Numbered from the stretch's first letter, positions 35,448-44,272 are shown. The stretch is 64,000 nucleotides of DNA from an uncultured Eubacteriales bacterium (GCA_934476085.1 CAKSNE010000006.1:27912-91911), one strand, 5' to 3'. Translations and numbers: made by a program. The notes: a model not told the origin generated them from the sequence alone.

Positions 35448-35515
35448 TAAGGTTTAACCTTACTATTTATATATTAATTTACTAACATCTAATATTTTCT
35501 TCATGCACATTCCTA

Positions 35516-35550
35516 TGAAAAAGACCACCTATTTTTAGGTGGTCTTTTTC
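35516..35550. terminator. Bidirectional terminator
   Basis: AAAAAGACCACCTA / TAGGTGGTCTTTTT with a TTTT loop, between the convergent secreted-protein gene and the ABC exporter. Confidence 0.92.
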
Positions 35551-35565
35551 TCTTTGTTAAAAATT

Positions 35566-37800
35566 TCATTCCATATTTTTAAGTGCTTCTGACATTGGTA
35601 TTTTCTTTATTCTCTTCATTTGAATAAAGTGAACTGCAATATAGCAAACCGCTCCTATTGCTACCATCAACGGCCAAATCCAAGGTGCATAGTAAAGATC
35701 TAACCAGCCGTTATAATCTTTCATCATAGCGTAATAAATAATATTTATTAAATAATAGCTTATAGGCAAGCTTAAAACAAGCGACAACATCATAACTATA
35801 CCTGTTGTTATGTTGTATATAGTAGAAATTTCTTTGTTATTATAGCCCAAAATTTTAACCATAGAGATAGCTTGAATATTCTTTTCAGTAATTTGTTTAG
35901 CAAGTAAATACATTAAAAGAACATATATAATTACCGCAAATCCACATAAAAGCAGAAACATTTGACCCATAGAGTCGTCTAATTGATCCGCCATTACTGT
36001 TAAATCGCTTTCGGTAATTGTTGTAGCAATATAATTTTGGTCAATATCAGTTAGTTTTTCATTGCTTAAATAGCCACAGTAATAACCTTTATCCTTATCA
36101 AAAGTCTTATTAAAATTATCTCTGCTCATAAAAACAGCAAGTGTGGCGGGATAATCATATTTATCATCTACGGTAAATTCATAAGACTTATTTTTATACT
36201 TCTCTTTCAATTTGTATTTATCGTTTTTCTCAATACCGTATTTCTCCATAAATCCATCGGAGAATAAAACAGTATTATTATCAAGCTTTTTATTAAGGTA
36301 TTTTGAATTACTGTCAATACCATAAATAGTTATTTCTTCGCCTGTGTCTGTTTCAAGCGAACAAACGGAATACTTTTCTGCGTTTTGGTTTTTGGTTTCA
36401 ACAGGTGCTTTTAAAACATACTGATAGTCAGCAATTTTTGAATTTATTACACTATCCTTAAAATGAGATAAAAGCGGCGACATCATCATTCCGAATAAAA
36501 GCAATATCGAAGCAAAAATCACGCCCAAGAACAAAGTTAAATAAGAGCTTACATTTTGAAAAATAACTCTTAATCTAAAGCGGGTTAAAAATTTAAAATG
36601 TTTTAGCTTCATAACTTTGTTTTTCTTTTTAGAATTAAGCTCATGACGCAAAAACTGAAGCGGGCTTAGTTTTAAAGTATAAATTAAAACCGCTAAAACA
36701 ACTGCTATTACAATTAAAGCAGGAATGAGAGTTGTTAAAACAAACGCTTCGCCGTTCCAAAGAGTAACATAAGTAGGCAATGAATAGCTATGATAATACA
36801 TTCCAACAACTATATTTTTCATAAATGTATAGCCTAAAATATTACCAATAATCGCTGCCATAAGCGTTACTAAAATCGGCAAAATCATATAATGGCGAAC
36901 AAGCTCGCCTTTTGTATAACCGGAAGCTCTCAAGGTTCCTATTGTTCCCGCTTCTTTTTCAATTGTATTTCTTGTTGTAATACCAAAAATAAAAGCAAGA
37001 ACCGCCATAATGATATAAAGCATTGTGATAACCATTATTCTGTCTCCGCCGATATCATCACCGGTAAAAATAATGGCCTGGTTATCGGTAGCTTTAATAA
37101 AATCAGTCAACATACCGCTTTTGGCTAAAACATCTTTAATCTCATCGCCTTTATCCGATTTTTTTGTATCAGATAAATCCTGATCATTATTTCTCCAAGC
37201 GTAGTTATAAATAAGATGTTCATTGCCGAGCTTTTCAAACGCATCATCTGTTACACAAGCAATTGTAAACTTTTTAGCGTCAAACATCATATTGGTTGTA
37301 TTTTTAAACAATGCGCTGTAATCAGAAAAAGCGACAAAACCGCTGATATTAAAGTTTTTGCCATCGACTTTGATTTTATCTCCGACAGAAATTTCATTGT
37401 TTTCAGCATATAGTCTGTCAATTACAATATCATTATCTGATTTTGGCATTTTACCTTCCATCAAACAGATTTTATCTATATCTTTTCTATCTTTATAAAC
37501 ACGAATATTATGTTTATCTTCAAGCTCAAAATTTTTATAATAAAGCTTTGAAACCGAAACATCTTTATCTTCAACCTGTTTTATTAAATCATCGTTTGCA
37601 GGCATAGCAAGCGAAAAATGTCCGTCTTCAATTTTATATTTATCAAAGCTTTCATCATAAGCGGTTTTCATACTTCCGCCGGCAACTAAAAATCCGGAAA
37701 CAAAACCAATAGTTAATGTTAAAAACAAAAATAACGATAAATATTTGCCTATTTCTGATTTTAACTCTCTTTTAATTATTTTATTAAGAGGGTTTTTCAT
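35566..37800 (-). CDS. ABC transporter permease, FtsX/MacB-like
   Basis: 744 residues. One N-terminal membrane helix is followed by a large extracytoplasmic domain (about 45-245), three helices forming a first FtsX domain (ending KKKNKVMKLKHFKFLTRFRLRV), a second extracytoplasmic part and a second FtsX domain. EKEAGTIGTLRASGYTKGEL and EKNIQAISMVKILGYNNKEI are the two coupling segments. This Firmicute architecture usually exports antimicrobial peptides, lipids or other hydrophobic substrates. It is coupled to the ATPase 12 bases upstream. No two-component system is adjacent, so the substrate is open. Confidence 0.88.
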   Translation of the reverse strand: MKNPLNKIIKRELKSEIGKYLSLFLFLTLTIGFVSGFLVAGGSMKTAYDESFDKYKIEDGHFSLAMPANDDLIKQVEDKDVSVSKLYYKNFELEDKHNIRVYKDRKDIDKICLMEGKMPKSDNDIVIDRLYAENNEISVGDKIKVDGKNFNISGFVAFSDYSALFKNTTNMMFDAKKFTIACVTDDAFEKLGNEHLIYNYAWRNNDQDLSDTKKSDKGDEIKDVLAKSGMLTDFIKATDNQAIIFTGDDIGGDRIMVITMLYIIMAVLAFIFGITTRNTIEKEAGTIGTLRASGYTKGELVRHYMILPILVTLMAAIIGNILGYTFMKNIVVGMYYHSYSLPTYVTLWNGEAFVLTTLIPALIVIAVVLAVLIYTLKLSPLQFLRHELNSKKKNKVMKLKHFKFLTRFRLRVIFQNVSSYLTLFLGVIFASILLLFGMMMSPLLSHFKDSVINSKIADYQYVLKAPVETKNQNAEKYSVCSLETDTGEEITIYGIDSNSKYLNKKLDNNTVLFSDGFMEKYGIEKNDKYKLKEKYKNKSYEFTVDDKYDYPATLAVFMSRDNFNKTFDKDKGYYCGYLSNEKLTDIDQNYIATTITESDLTVMADQLDDSMGQMFLLLCGFAVIIYVLLMYLLAKQITEKNIQAISMVKILGYNNKEISTIYNITTGIVMMLSLVLSLPISYYLINIIYYAMMKDYNGWLDLYYAPWIWPLMVAIGAVCYIAVHFIQMKRIKKIPMSEALKNME

Positions 37801-37812
37801 TTTTGCTCCCCC

Positions 37813-38511
37813 TTACCAATCAAGCTCTTGAGCCGAAATTTTATTTTCATTAATGTCATTATGTCTTATAGCACCGTCACGAAGCTTTATAACTCGGTCA
37901 GCCATATTTTTGATAGCGTCATTATGAGTAACTAAAACAACGGTATTGCCAATTTTTTTATTAATATCTTCGATTAACTTCAAAATTTCTTTTGATGTCT
38001 TGTAATCGAGTGCACCGGTTGGCTCATCACAAAGCAAAATATCAGGATTTTTAATAACCGCTCTGCCGATTGCGGTACGCTGTTGCTGACCGCCTGAAAG
38101 CTGATTAGGTATTTTGTCTTTATGTTCATAAAGTCCAAGTGTTTTTAAAATATCGTCAATATCAAGCGGATTATCCGAAAGATAAGCGCCAACTTCAATA
38201 TTTTCTTTAACAGTCAGATTAGGAATTAAATTATAAGACTGAAAAACATAGCCTAAATGCTTTCTGCGGTAAAGCGATAATTCTTTTTTGCTCATAGACT
38301 CAACGGTATCTCCGTCAATTGTAATACTGCCGCTGTCAGCAGTTTCAATACCGCCGATAATATTTAAAAGAGTTGATTTACCTGAACCGGAAGGACCAAG
38401 CAAAACACAAATTTGACCTTTCTCAACATCACAAGTAATGCCTTTTAAAACTTCGGTTTTATTTTCGCCTTTGCCGAATGACTTTTTCAAATCTCTGATT
38501 TGTAGATACAC
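37813..38511 (-). CDS. ABC transporter ATP-binding protein (MacB/LolD-like)
   Basis: 232 residues: Walker A GPSGSGKSTLLNIIGGIE, signature LSGGQQQRTAIGRAV, Walker B ILLCDEPTGALD, H-loop VTHND. It energises the FtsX-like permease downstream. The start is GTG at 38511 with AAAGGAG 7 bases upstream; the ATG two bases earlier is out of frame. It lies behind the feo operon terminator and probably has its own promoter, though I did not find a clear one. Confidence 0.92.
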   Translation of the reverse strand: MYLQIRDLKKSFGKGENKTEVLKGITCDVEKGQICVLLGPSGSGKSTLLNIIGGIETADSGSITIDGDTVESMSKKELSLYRRKHLGYVFQSYNLIPNLTVKENIEVGAYLSDNPLDIDDILKTLGLYEHKDKIPNQLSGGQQQRTAIGRAVIKNPDILLCDEPTGALDYKTSKEILKLIEDINKKIGNTVVLVTHNDAIKNMADRVIKLRDGAIRHNDINENKISAQELDW

Positions 38512-38533
38512 ATTATCTCTCCTTTATATAAAA

Positions 38534-38570
38534 TTTTAGGGAAATACAGAAAAACTGTATCTCCCTAATT
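38534..38570 (-). terminator. Terminator of the feo operon
   Basis: TTAGGGA and ATACAG pair with CTGTAT and TCCCTAA across one mismatch, with an A5 loop and AAAATTTT on the minus strand, 8 bases after the last feo gene. Confidence 0.78.
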
Positions 38571-38577
38571 TTCTTTG

Positions 38578-38748
38578 CTATTGTTTGTGACACTTGCCGT
38601 GCATTGGGCAAGAAGCACAACCTGCACCACAAGAGGATTTTCCTTCTTGTTTATCTTTTTTCAAACGGAAAATAATGAGTAATACAATGGCAAGTAAAAT
38701 TAAACATATTATAATCGTTGCGATATTATCAATAATCCAAGAAAGCAT
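38578..38748 (-). CDS. FeoB-associated Cys-rich membrane protein
   Basis: 56 residues. One membrane helix (about 8-28: NIATIIICLILLAIVLLIIF) is followed by a basic linker and the Cys cluster SSCGAGCASCPMHGKCH. This matches the small FeoB-associated Cys-rich proteins found next to feoB in Firmicutes, thought to assist Fe(II) transfer in a FeoC-like way. AGGAGG lies 10 bases before the ATG. It follows feoB by 37 bases and ends the operon. Confidence 0.9.
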   Translation of the reverse strand: MLSWIIDNIATIIICLILLAIVLLIIFRLKKDKQEGKSSCGAGCASCPMHGKCHKQ

Positions 38749-38785
38749 AATCTTTTTTCCTCCTGTTTTAGTTTATAATCAAAAT

Positions 38786-41254
38786 TTATTTTACAGAAAC
38801 TTTTTGAGTAAGTTTGTTAGACTCTTTATAAGGTTTAACAAGCATATAAATCATAAATGCTAATACTGCGATAGCAAATATTAAGCCGATAACATTTACA
38901 TTGCCTGTGAATAATCCGCCAAACTGATTTACCATAAGAGCGATTGCATAAGCAAATACACACTGATAACCGATAGCAAACCAAGTCCATTTTGCGTTGT
39001 TCATTTCACGCTTAATAGCACCGATAGCTGCAAAGCAAGGAGCACAAAGCAAGTTGAAAATTAAGAATGAGTAACCTGTAATTGCTGTAAATGCAGCGCC
39101 GATTTGTGACCAACCTTCCGGATACAAAATACCCATTGTACCAACAATGTTTTCTTTTGCAACAAGACCTGTGATTGATGCAACAGTTGCCTGCCAGTTA
39201 CCAAAGCCAAGCGGAGTGAATATCCAAGCAATAGCTGAACCGATATTAGCAAGAATTGAGTTACTGATTTGATCTTCAGTAAGCATTACAAATTCGCCTG
39301 CATCGTTCCAACCGAAGTATGTTGTAAACCAAACTGCGATAGTTGATAAGAGAATGATTGTACCTGCTTTTTTGATGAATGACCAACCACGCTCCCACAT
39401 TGAACGAAGAACGTTGCTAACAGTCGGTAAATGGTAAGCAGGAAGTTCCATAACGAACGGAGCCGGATCGCCTGCGAACATTTTTGTCTTTTTAAGCATA
39501 ATGCCTGATATAACGATAGCAGCCATACCGATAAAGTAAGCTGATGTTGAAACCCAAGCAGAGTTGCTGAAAATAGCACCTGCGATCATTGCGATAAACG
39601 GAACTTTAGCACCGCAAGGGATAAATGTTGTTGTCATAATTGTCATACGGCGATCACGTTCATTTTCAATCGTTCGTGAAGCCATAACACCGGGGATACC
39701 ACAACCTGTACCGATAAGCATAGGGATAAATGATTTACCCGAAAGACCGAATTTTCTAAAAATTCTATCAAGAACGAATGCGATACGAGCCATATAACCG
39801 CAAGCCTCAAGGAATGCGAGCAATAAGAAGAGTACGAGCATCTGTGGAACAAAACCGAGAACCGCACCAACACCGGCTACGATACCGTCATTAATAAGAC
39901 CTGACAACCAATCAGCAGCACCAACAGCTTCAAGACCATCGCCTACTAATACAGGAACGCCCGGAACCCAAACACCGTAATCAGCCGGATCAGGCTCTTT
40001 GCCGTAATTATTTAATGAATCTGTAATTGTTTTATAGTCTGCTGTTTCTTCAGTAGTTTCAAGAGTTTCTTCATCTTGAACTTCATAATTAATTGATGAA
40101 TTTGCAGGAATTGCTGCCTTTAACTCATTTAAAGCAGTTGTTGCTTTTGCTTCATCATAATCTTCGCTTTCAGAATCTAAAGCGTCAGCAATTTCATCGT
40201 TACCGTATTTAGCAACTAAAGCGTCGATAATATCATTAGTGTCGCCATAATTTTCAACTGCTTCTTCATAAGCACTTGTACCGATACCAAAGAGATGCCA
40301 ACCGTCGCCGAAAAGTCCATCGTTAGCCCAATCGGTTGCGGCTGAACCAACGCCAACCATTGAAATATAGTAAACCAAGAACATAATAACAGCGAAAATA
40401 GGAAGACCTAACCATCTGTTAGTTACTACTTTATCAATTTTATCCGAAGTTGTCAACTTACCTTTGTTATGTTTTTTGTAGCAAGCCTTAATAATTGAAG
40501 AAATATAAACATATCTTTCATTTGTGATAATGCTTTCTGCATCATCATCCAACTCTTCTTCAGCGGCTTTAATATCGTTTTCAATATGATCAAGTGTGAT
40601 TTTATCAAGCTTTAATTGGTCTAAAACTTTATCATCACGCTCAAAGATTTTAATAGCATACCATCTTTGTTGCTCTAGTGGCATATTATGTACTGCCGCT
40701 TCTTCAATATGAGCGATAGCGTGTTCAACAGCACCTGAAAATGTGTGCATAGGAACTGTTTTAGTATTTTTAGCAGCATCAATTGTTGCTTCAGCGGCTT
40801 CCATAATGCCTGTGCCTTTAAGAGCCGAAATTTCAACTACCTTACATCCTAATTGACGGGATAACTCTTCTTTGTTAATTTTATCGCCGTTCTTTTTAAC
40901 AATATCCATCATATTGATAGCGATAACAACAGGAATACCAAGCTCTGTAAGCTGAGTTGTAAGATATAAGTTTCTTTCAAGGTTTGTACCGTCGATGATG
41001 TTTAAAATAGCATCAGGACGTTCACCGATAAGATAATTTCTTGCAACAACTTCTTCCAAAGTATATGGAGAAAGTGAATAGATACCCGGCAAGTCAGTAA
41101 TAATAACACCGCTGTGTTTTTTTAGCTTACCTTCTTTTTTCTCAACTGTAACGCCGGGCCAGTTACCAACGAACTGATTTGAACCTGTTAAAGCGTTAAA
41201 CAATGTGGTTTTACCACAGTTTGGGTTACCCGCAAGGGCAATTCTCAAATCCAT
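38786..41254 (-). CDS. feoB: Ferrous iron transporter FeoB with a large acidic extracytoplasmic insertion
   Basis: 822 residues. The N-terminal G domain has GNPNCGKTTLFN (9-20), TDLPGIYSLSPY (G3 near 54) and NMMD (G4, 114-117). A GDI-like helical region follows, and then the transport membrane domain with the gate motifs CGYMAR, GTGCGIPGVMASRTIENERDRR and FIPCGAKVPF. Unusual is a stretch of about 115 residues (about 320-435) after the first membrane helix, rich in Asp, Glu and Ala, which typical FeoB lacks. It imports Fe2+. It lies downstream of two feoA genes and a DtxR-type palindrome. Confidence 0.95.
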   Translation of the reverse strand: MDLRIALAGNPNCGKTTLFNALTGSNQFVGNWPGVTVEKKEGKLKKHSGVIITDLPGIYSLSPYTLEEVVARNYLIGERPDAILNIIDGTNLERNLYLTTQLTELGIPVVIAINMMDIVKKNGDKINKEELSRQLGCKVVEISALKGTGIMEAAEATIDAAKNTKTVPMHTFSGAVEHAIAHIEEAAVHNMPLEQQRWYAIKIFERDDKVLDQLKLDKITLDHIENDIKAAEEELDDDAESIITNERYVYISSIIKACYKKHNKGKLTTSDKIDKVVTNRWLGLPIFAVIMFLVYYISMVGVGSAATDWANDGLFGDGWHLFGIGTSAYEEAVENYGDTNDIIDALVAKYGNDEIADALDSESEDYDEAKATTALNELKAAIPANSSINYEVQDEETLETTEETADYKTITDSLNNYGKEPDPADYGVWVPGVPVLVGDGLEAVGAADWLSGLINDGIVAGVGAVLGFVPQMLVLFLLLAFLEACGYMARIAFVLDRIFRKFGLSGKSFIPMLIGTGCGIPGVMASRTIENERDRRMTIMTTTFIPCGAKVPFIAMIAGAIFSNSAWVSTSAYFIGMAAIVISGIMLKKTKMFAGDPAPFVMELPAYHLPTVSNVLRSMWERGWSFIKKAGTIILLSTIAVWFTTYFGWNDAGEFVMLTEDQISNSILANIGSAIAWIFTPLGFGNWQATVASITGLVAKENIVGTMGILYPEGWSQIGAAFTAITGYSFLIFNLLCAPCFAAIGAIKREMNNAKWTWFAIGYQCVFAYAIALMVNQFGGLFTGNVNVIGLIFAIAVLAFMIYMLVKPYKESNKLTQKVSVK

Positions 41255-41277
41255 AACTAAATCCTCTCATTCTATGA

Positions 41278-41291
41278 TTAGCAACCGCTAA
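41278..41291. promoter_or_regulatory. DtxR-type palindrome between feoA and feoB
   Basis: TTAGC-AACC-GCTAA has the same arms and 4-base spacing as the three sites upstream of the operon. It lies 24 bases before feoB. Confidence 0.65.
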
Positions 41292-41357
41292 CTGATTGCC
41301 TAAAAAATAAGGGTTTGTTTTCCCCTTTAAAAAACTTTGATTTTTTACCTTTTGATA

Positions 41358-41579
41358 CTATTCTACTTCAATAAAATCTGCGTCTGCTTTACGAAGTGAT
41401 AATTCATATCCACGAACAGTAACTTCAATTGGATCACCAAGTGGTGCTACTTTACGGATATTAATTTCAGTGCCTTTAGTGATACCCATATCCATAATTC
41501 TGCGTTTGATAGCGCCTTCACCATGGAGTTTTTTAACAACAACAGTATCACCGATTTTTGCATTTCTCAATGTGTTCAC
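41358..41579 (-). CDS. feoA: FeoA-type SH3-like protein (second copy)
   Basis: 73 residues, single FeoA domain: IGDTVVVKKLHGEGAIKRRIMDMGITKGTEINIRKVAPLGDPIEVTVRGYELSLRKADADFIEVE. It is thought to bind FeoB and regulate Fe(II) transport. AGGAGG is close to the start. It lies 37 bases after the other feoA and 103 bases before feoB. Confidence 0.94.
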   Translation of the reverse strand: MNTLRNAKIGDTVVVKKLHGEGAIKRRIMDMGITKGTEINIRKVAPLGDPIEVTVRGYELSLRKADADFIEVE

Positions 41580-41616
41580 TTGAATTTCCTCCTTTAAAAT
41601 TTAAAGTTTGATAAAA

Positions 41617-41829
41617 TCAAACCATAATCTTTCTAGCCATCTCTTCACTAATAGCCACTCTGGCTTCTTTAACATTTACAATAACATTGCCACCCAACAT
41701 ACTGATAATGGTAACATTGCCACCCGGAACAAATCCGAGATTTTCTAAATGCTTTTTAACTTCAGGGCTTCCGCCGACTTTTTTAATAGTGTTTTCTTCG
41801 CCAACACTCGCAAACATAAGCGGCATCAT
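41617..41829 (-). CDS. feoA: FeoA-type SH3-like protein (first copy)
   Basis: 70 residues. It is more divergent than the second copy: MMPLMFASVGEENTIKKVGGSPEVKKHLENLGFVPGGNVTII and GGNVIVNVKEARVAISEEMARKIMV still match a FeoA domain. AGAGGG is 9 bases before the ATG at 41829; earlier in-frame ATGs (41838, 41865) lie in or before that RBS, the last inside an operator. Two feoA genes before feoB are common in Firmicutes. Confidence 0.92.
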   Translation of the reverse strand: MMPLMFASVGEENTIKKVGGSPEVKKHLENLGFVPGGNVTIISMLGGNVIVNVKEARVAISEEMARKIMV

Positions 41830-41858
41830 ATTAAACATCCCTCTTTTCTTATAACTGA

Positions 41859-41908
41859 TTAGCATATGCTAACTTCAAACTATAATAAATAGTTAGCTTT
41901 CGCTAACT
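41859..41908. promoter_or_regulatory. Two DtxR-type operators in the feo leader
   Basis: TTAGC-ATAT-GCTAA at 41859-41872 and AGTTAGC-TTTC-GCTAACT at 41891-41908, with centres 34 bases apart. The second lies just downstream of the expected feo transcript start. Confidence 0.85.
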
Positions 41909-41918
41909 TTGCGTTTAT

Positions 41919-41947
41919 ATAATACAGCCTTATTCACTTTTTGTCAA
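41919..41947 (-). promoter_or_regulatory. Promoter of the feo operon
   Basis: On the minus strand a perfect TTGACA, 17 bases and TATTAT, immediately followed by the 41891-41908 operator. Confidence 0.85.
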
Positions 41948-42002
41948 TATTTTTTCAAAAAATTTTCTTTATATTTTTTAAATTTGTCATTCTGCTCAAT
42001 TG

Positions 42003-42018
42003 GTTAGCCTTTGCTAAC
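42003..42018. promoter_or_regulatory. DtxR-type operator on the regulator side
   Basis: GTTAGC-CTTT-GCTAAC. It sits in the spacer of a possible plus-strand promoter (TTGGTT at 42000, TATTAT at 42022) and upstream of the better one. Confidence 0.8.
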
Positions 42019-42054
42019 TAGTATTATTGTGCAGTTTGTACACTATTATTGTTC

Positions 42055-42083
42055 TTGTATTTTCTGTTGATTAATGTTATAAT
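42055..42083 (+). promoter_or_regulatory. Promoter of the DtxR-family gene
   Basis: TTGTAT, 17 bases and a perfect TATAAT, about 40 bases before the ATG. Confidence 0.7.
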
Positions 42084-42124
42084 ATTTATAATACTTTCAA
42101 TTGGGTTTTGCGGAGGGTAAAATA

Positions 42125-42499
42125 ATGAACTTAAAAGAATCGGGCGAAATGTACCTTGAAACTATATACATACTATCTAAAAAAAGCGATTCTGTGCGTT
42201 CATTAGATGTTGCCGAGTCAATGGGTTTTTCAAAACCCAGCGTTTCAAGAGCTGTCGGACTTTTGAAAAACGGTCAATATCTTAATGTTGATAAAGACGG
42301 ATATTTAACCCTTACAGACGCCGGAAGAGAGGTTGCCGAGAAAATTTATGAGCGTCACACTCTTCTTTCCGCCTTTTTAGTAAAGTTAGGCGTCGATGAA
42401 CAAACAGCCAGTGAAGACGCTTGTAAGCTTGAACATCATATTAGTGATAAATCGTTTCAGGCAATTAAAAATCATGTTAAAAAATTTATGAATGAATAA
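42125..42499 (+). CDS. DtxR/MntR-family metal-dependent repressor
   Basis: 124 residues: winged HTH (about 1-60, MNLKESGEMYLETIYILSKKSDSVRSLDVAESMGFSKPSVSRAVGLL) and metal-binding/dimerisation domain (ERHTLLSAFLVKLGVDEQTASEDACKLEHHIS). The conserved metal-ligand pattern ERH and E-D-x-C-x-x-E-H-H is visible. There is no C-terminal SH3 domain, as in MntR. Divergence from feo and the shared palindromes make Fe(II)-dependent repression of feo the natural role. GGAGGG is 7 bases before the ATG; a TTG at 42101 is rejected. Confidence 0.92.
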   Translation: MNLKESGEMYLETIYILSKKSDSVRSLDVAESMGFSKPSVSRAVGLLKNGQYLNVDKDGYLTLTDAGREVAEKIYERHTLLSAFLVKLGVDEQTASEDACKLEHHISDKSFQAIKNHVKKFMNE

Positions 42500-42503
42500 A
42501 CTT

Positions 42504-42536
42504 AAAGCCTTATGAATTTTTCATAAGGCTTTTTTA
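42504..42536. terminator. Bidirectional terminator
   Basis: AAAGCCTTATGAA / TTCATAAGGCTTT with a T-run, between the convergent regulator and gpr. Confidence 0.88.
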
Positions 42537-42546
42537 CTTATAAAAT

Positions 42547-43401
42547 TCAGTCGGTCAACATTAATAATGAATCTTCATCTATATCAGGTTGAAGAGCACA
42601 ATTTAAAGAATGTGAAATAAGTCTTGCAGAACGCTCAATCAATAAATCAATTTCTTTTGGTGTTACTATCATATCACCGGCGCCCTTGTACTCTATTTCA
42701 TTTTCAGCTATATCATTTACAAGTGTGTTTGCATCAACAACAGTTGGAACTCCAATAGAAATAACCGGAACTCCGAGTGTTTTTTTACTTAACTCATTTC
42801 GTGAATTAGCAATTCCGCCGCCGGGAATAATACCGGTATCTGAAATTTGCACCGTTTTGCCCAGTCGAGAAAGCTTTCTGGATGCCAAAGCATCAACCGC
42901 AATAACAAAATCAGGCTTTGTTTTATCAATAATTGCCTTTATAATCTCACCGGTTTCAATACCCGTTTGCCCTAAAACACCGGGGGAAATAGCAGTAACA
43001 CTTCTTAGATTATCAAACCCGATTGACCGAGCTAACTCTTCACCGATATGACGGGTAGCCAAAATATGCGAAACGCAGTCAGGGCCTAGTGCATCAGGAG
43101 TAATTTCCCCATTGCCTATTCCGCAAACAAGTGCTTCGCCATCAGGTAATATTTTTACTAATTCATCGGAAATAACCTTTGCTAAATCTTTATCAACAAG
43201 TGCTCCGGTATCAAGTTTTTTAGTTTCTATTGTAATATAATTACCTTTTGGCTTTTTAATCGCTCGCTCCCCTGTTTTATTTAAAACTTCAATTTTTGTT
43301 ATTTTTGCATTATTTACTGTATATTCATCAACCTTTAACCCATCATCGGTATGGGGAGAAACTTCCCGTCTTTCTATGGCAAGATCTGTACGAAAATTCA
43401 T
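42547..43401 (-). CDS. gpr: Germination protease GPR
   Basis: 284 residues. This aspartic-type protease degrades small acid-soluble spore proteins when spores germinate. Motifs: the proenzyme-like start MNFRTDLAIERRE, the first catalytic Asp region GIGNGEITPDALGP, and the second in FVIAVDALASRKLSRLGKTVQISDTGIIPGGGI. It is divergent from rpsT, a neighbour also known in other spore formers. The start at 43401 follows AAAGAGTG. Its presence marks the host as an endospore former or a recent descendant. Confidence 0.94.
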   Translation of the reverse strand: MNFRTDLAIERREVSPHTDDGLKVDEYTVNNAKITKIEVLNKTGERAIKKPKGNYITIETKKLDTGALVDKDLAKVISDELVKILPDGEALVCGIGNGEITPDALGPDCVSHILATRHIGEELARSIGFDNLRSVTAISPGVLGQTGIETGEIIKAIIDKTKPDFVIAVDALASRKLSRLGKTVQISDTGIIPGGGIANSRNELSKKTLGVPVISIGVPTVVDANTLVNDIAENEIEYKGAGDMIVTPKEIDLLIERSARLISHSLNCALQPDIDEDSLLMLTD

Positions 43402-43512
43402 AATAATCACTCTTTTCAATGCTTTTTTATTAACTTACCCGAAAAAAGTATTGATTATTTCAATAAAAAAATTAAAAACATTGCCTTTCATCAAAAAAAT
43501 ACAAAAAAACTC

Positions 43513-43541
43513 TTGCTTTTTTGCTAAAAAAGTGGTATTAT
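43513..43541 (+). promoter_or_regulatory. Promoter of rpsT
   Basis: TTGCTT, 17 bases, TATTAT (overlapping TATAAT), about 55 bases before the start. Confidence 0.65.
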
Positions 43542-43597
43542 AATTCGTGCAGATTATCAAATACCGTTTAAGGTAAATATTTTAAGGAGGTGCCTTG

Positions 43598-43855
43598 ATG
43601 CCTAACATTAAATCAGCTAAAAAAAGAGTTAAAGTTATCGCTACAAAAACTGAGCGTAACAAAGCTTTGAACTCAGCACTTAAAACTGAAATCAAAAAAG
43701 CGAATGCGGCTATTGCTTCAAACGCAGACAATAAAGCAGAACAAGTTAAAATTGCTGTTACTGCTATTGACAAGGCTGCTAGCAAAGGCTTGTTGCACAA
43801 AAACAACGCTGCTAGAAAGAAATCATCACTTGTTACAAAGCTTAACAAAGCGTAA
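43598..43855 (+). CDS. rpsT: 30S ribosomal protein S20
   Basis: 85 residues, basic and helical: MPNIKSAKKRVKVIATKTERNKALNSALKTEIKKA and ASKGLLHKNNAARKKSSLVTKLNKA. The ATG at 43598 follows AAGGAGGTG; the TTG just before it is in frame but less likely. Confidence 0.96.
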   Translation: MPNIKSAKKRVKVIATKTERNKALNSALKTEIKKANAAIASNADNKAEQVKIAVTAIDKAASKGLLHKNNAARKKSSLVTKLNKA

Positions 43856-43870
43856 TTTTAAACGAAAATT

Positions 43871-43906
43871 AAGAGGATTGAAGTTTTTCTTCAATCCTCT
43901 TTTTTG
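43871..43906. terminator. Bidirectional terminator
   Basis: AAGAGGATTGAAG / CTTCAATCCTCTT with a T5 loop and T-run, between the convergent rpsT and AraC-type genes. Confidence 0.9.
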
Positions 43907-43915
43907 TTATAAAAA

Positions 43916-44272
43916 TTAATAAATAAACGAATATCTGGTACGATATTGCTTTGGCGACATACCTTTTTTCTTTTTAAACAAATGATAAAAAGTTGATAAA
44001 TTTTCAAATCCGCTTTCAAGTGCAATATCAATTATATCAAAATATGTAGTTGTAAGCATAGCCGCAGCATGCTCAATTCTCAAATCATTTAAATATGCAC
44101 CTAATGTTTGTCCTGTAGCATCTTTAAACAAACGGCTCAAATGCTCCCTTGATTTTCCCGAATGTTTGATAACTTCGGCAGTTTTAAGCGAATAAACTTC
44201 CCTTTTTGTAAGCGATTCGTAAAACTCATCAAACCAAAGCGGAGTTTTAATATAAAAATCTTGACTTGCCAT
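43916..44272 (-). CDS. Stand-alone AraC-type HTH protein
   Basis: 118 residues, about half the usual AraC length. The double HTH is complete (SLKTAEVIKHSGKSREHLSRLFKDATGQTLGAYLNDLRIEHAAAML and IIDIALESGFENLSTFYHLFKKKKGMSPKQYRTRY), but there is no N-terminal sensor domain. It begins 5 bases after the pduL stop with no visible RBS, so it is probably translated by coupling to pduL. It could be a genuine short regulator or a remnant of a longer one. Confidence 0.75.
   Translation of the reverse strand: MASQDFYIKTPLWFDEFYESLTKREVYSLKTAEVIKHSGKSREHLSRLFKDATGQTLGAYLNDLRIEHAAAMLTTTYFDIIDIALESGFENLSTFYHLFKKKKGMSPKQYRTRYSFIY

Noticed and set aside
38594..38863. Plus-strand reading frame across the end of feoB
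   Set aside because: It is antisense to the Cys-rich FeoB-associated gene, which has AGGAGG and a clear family match.
43402..43500. Sigma-G promoter for gpr
   Set aside because: A TGAAATA-like box exists, but no convincing -10 at the right distance.
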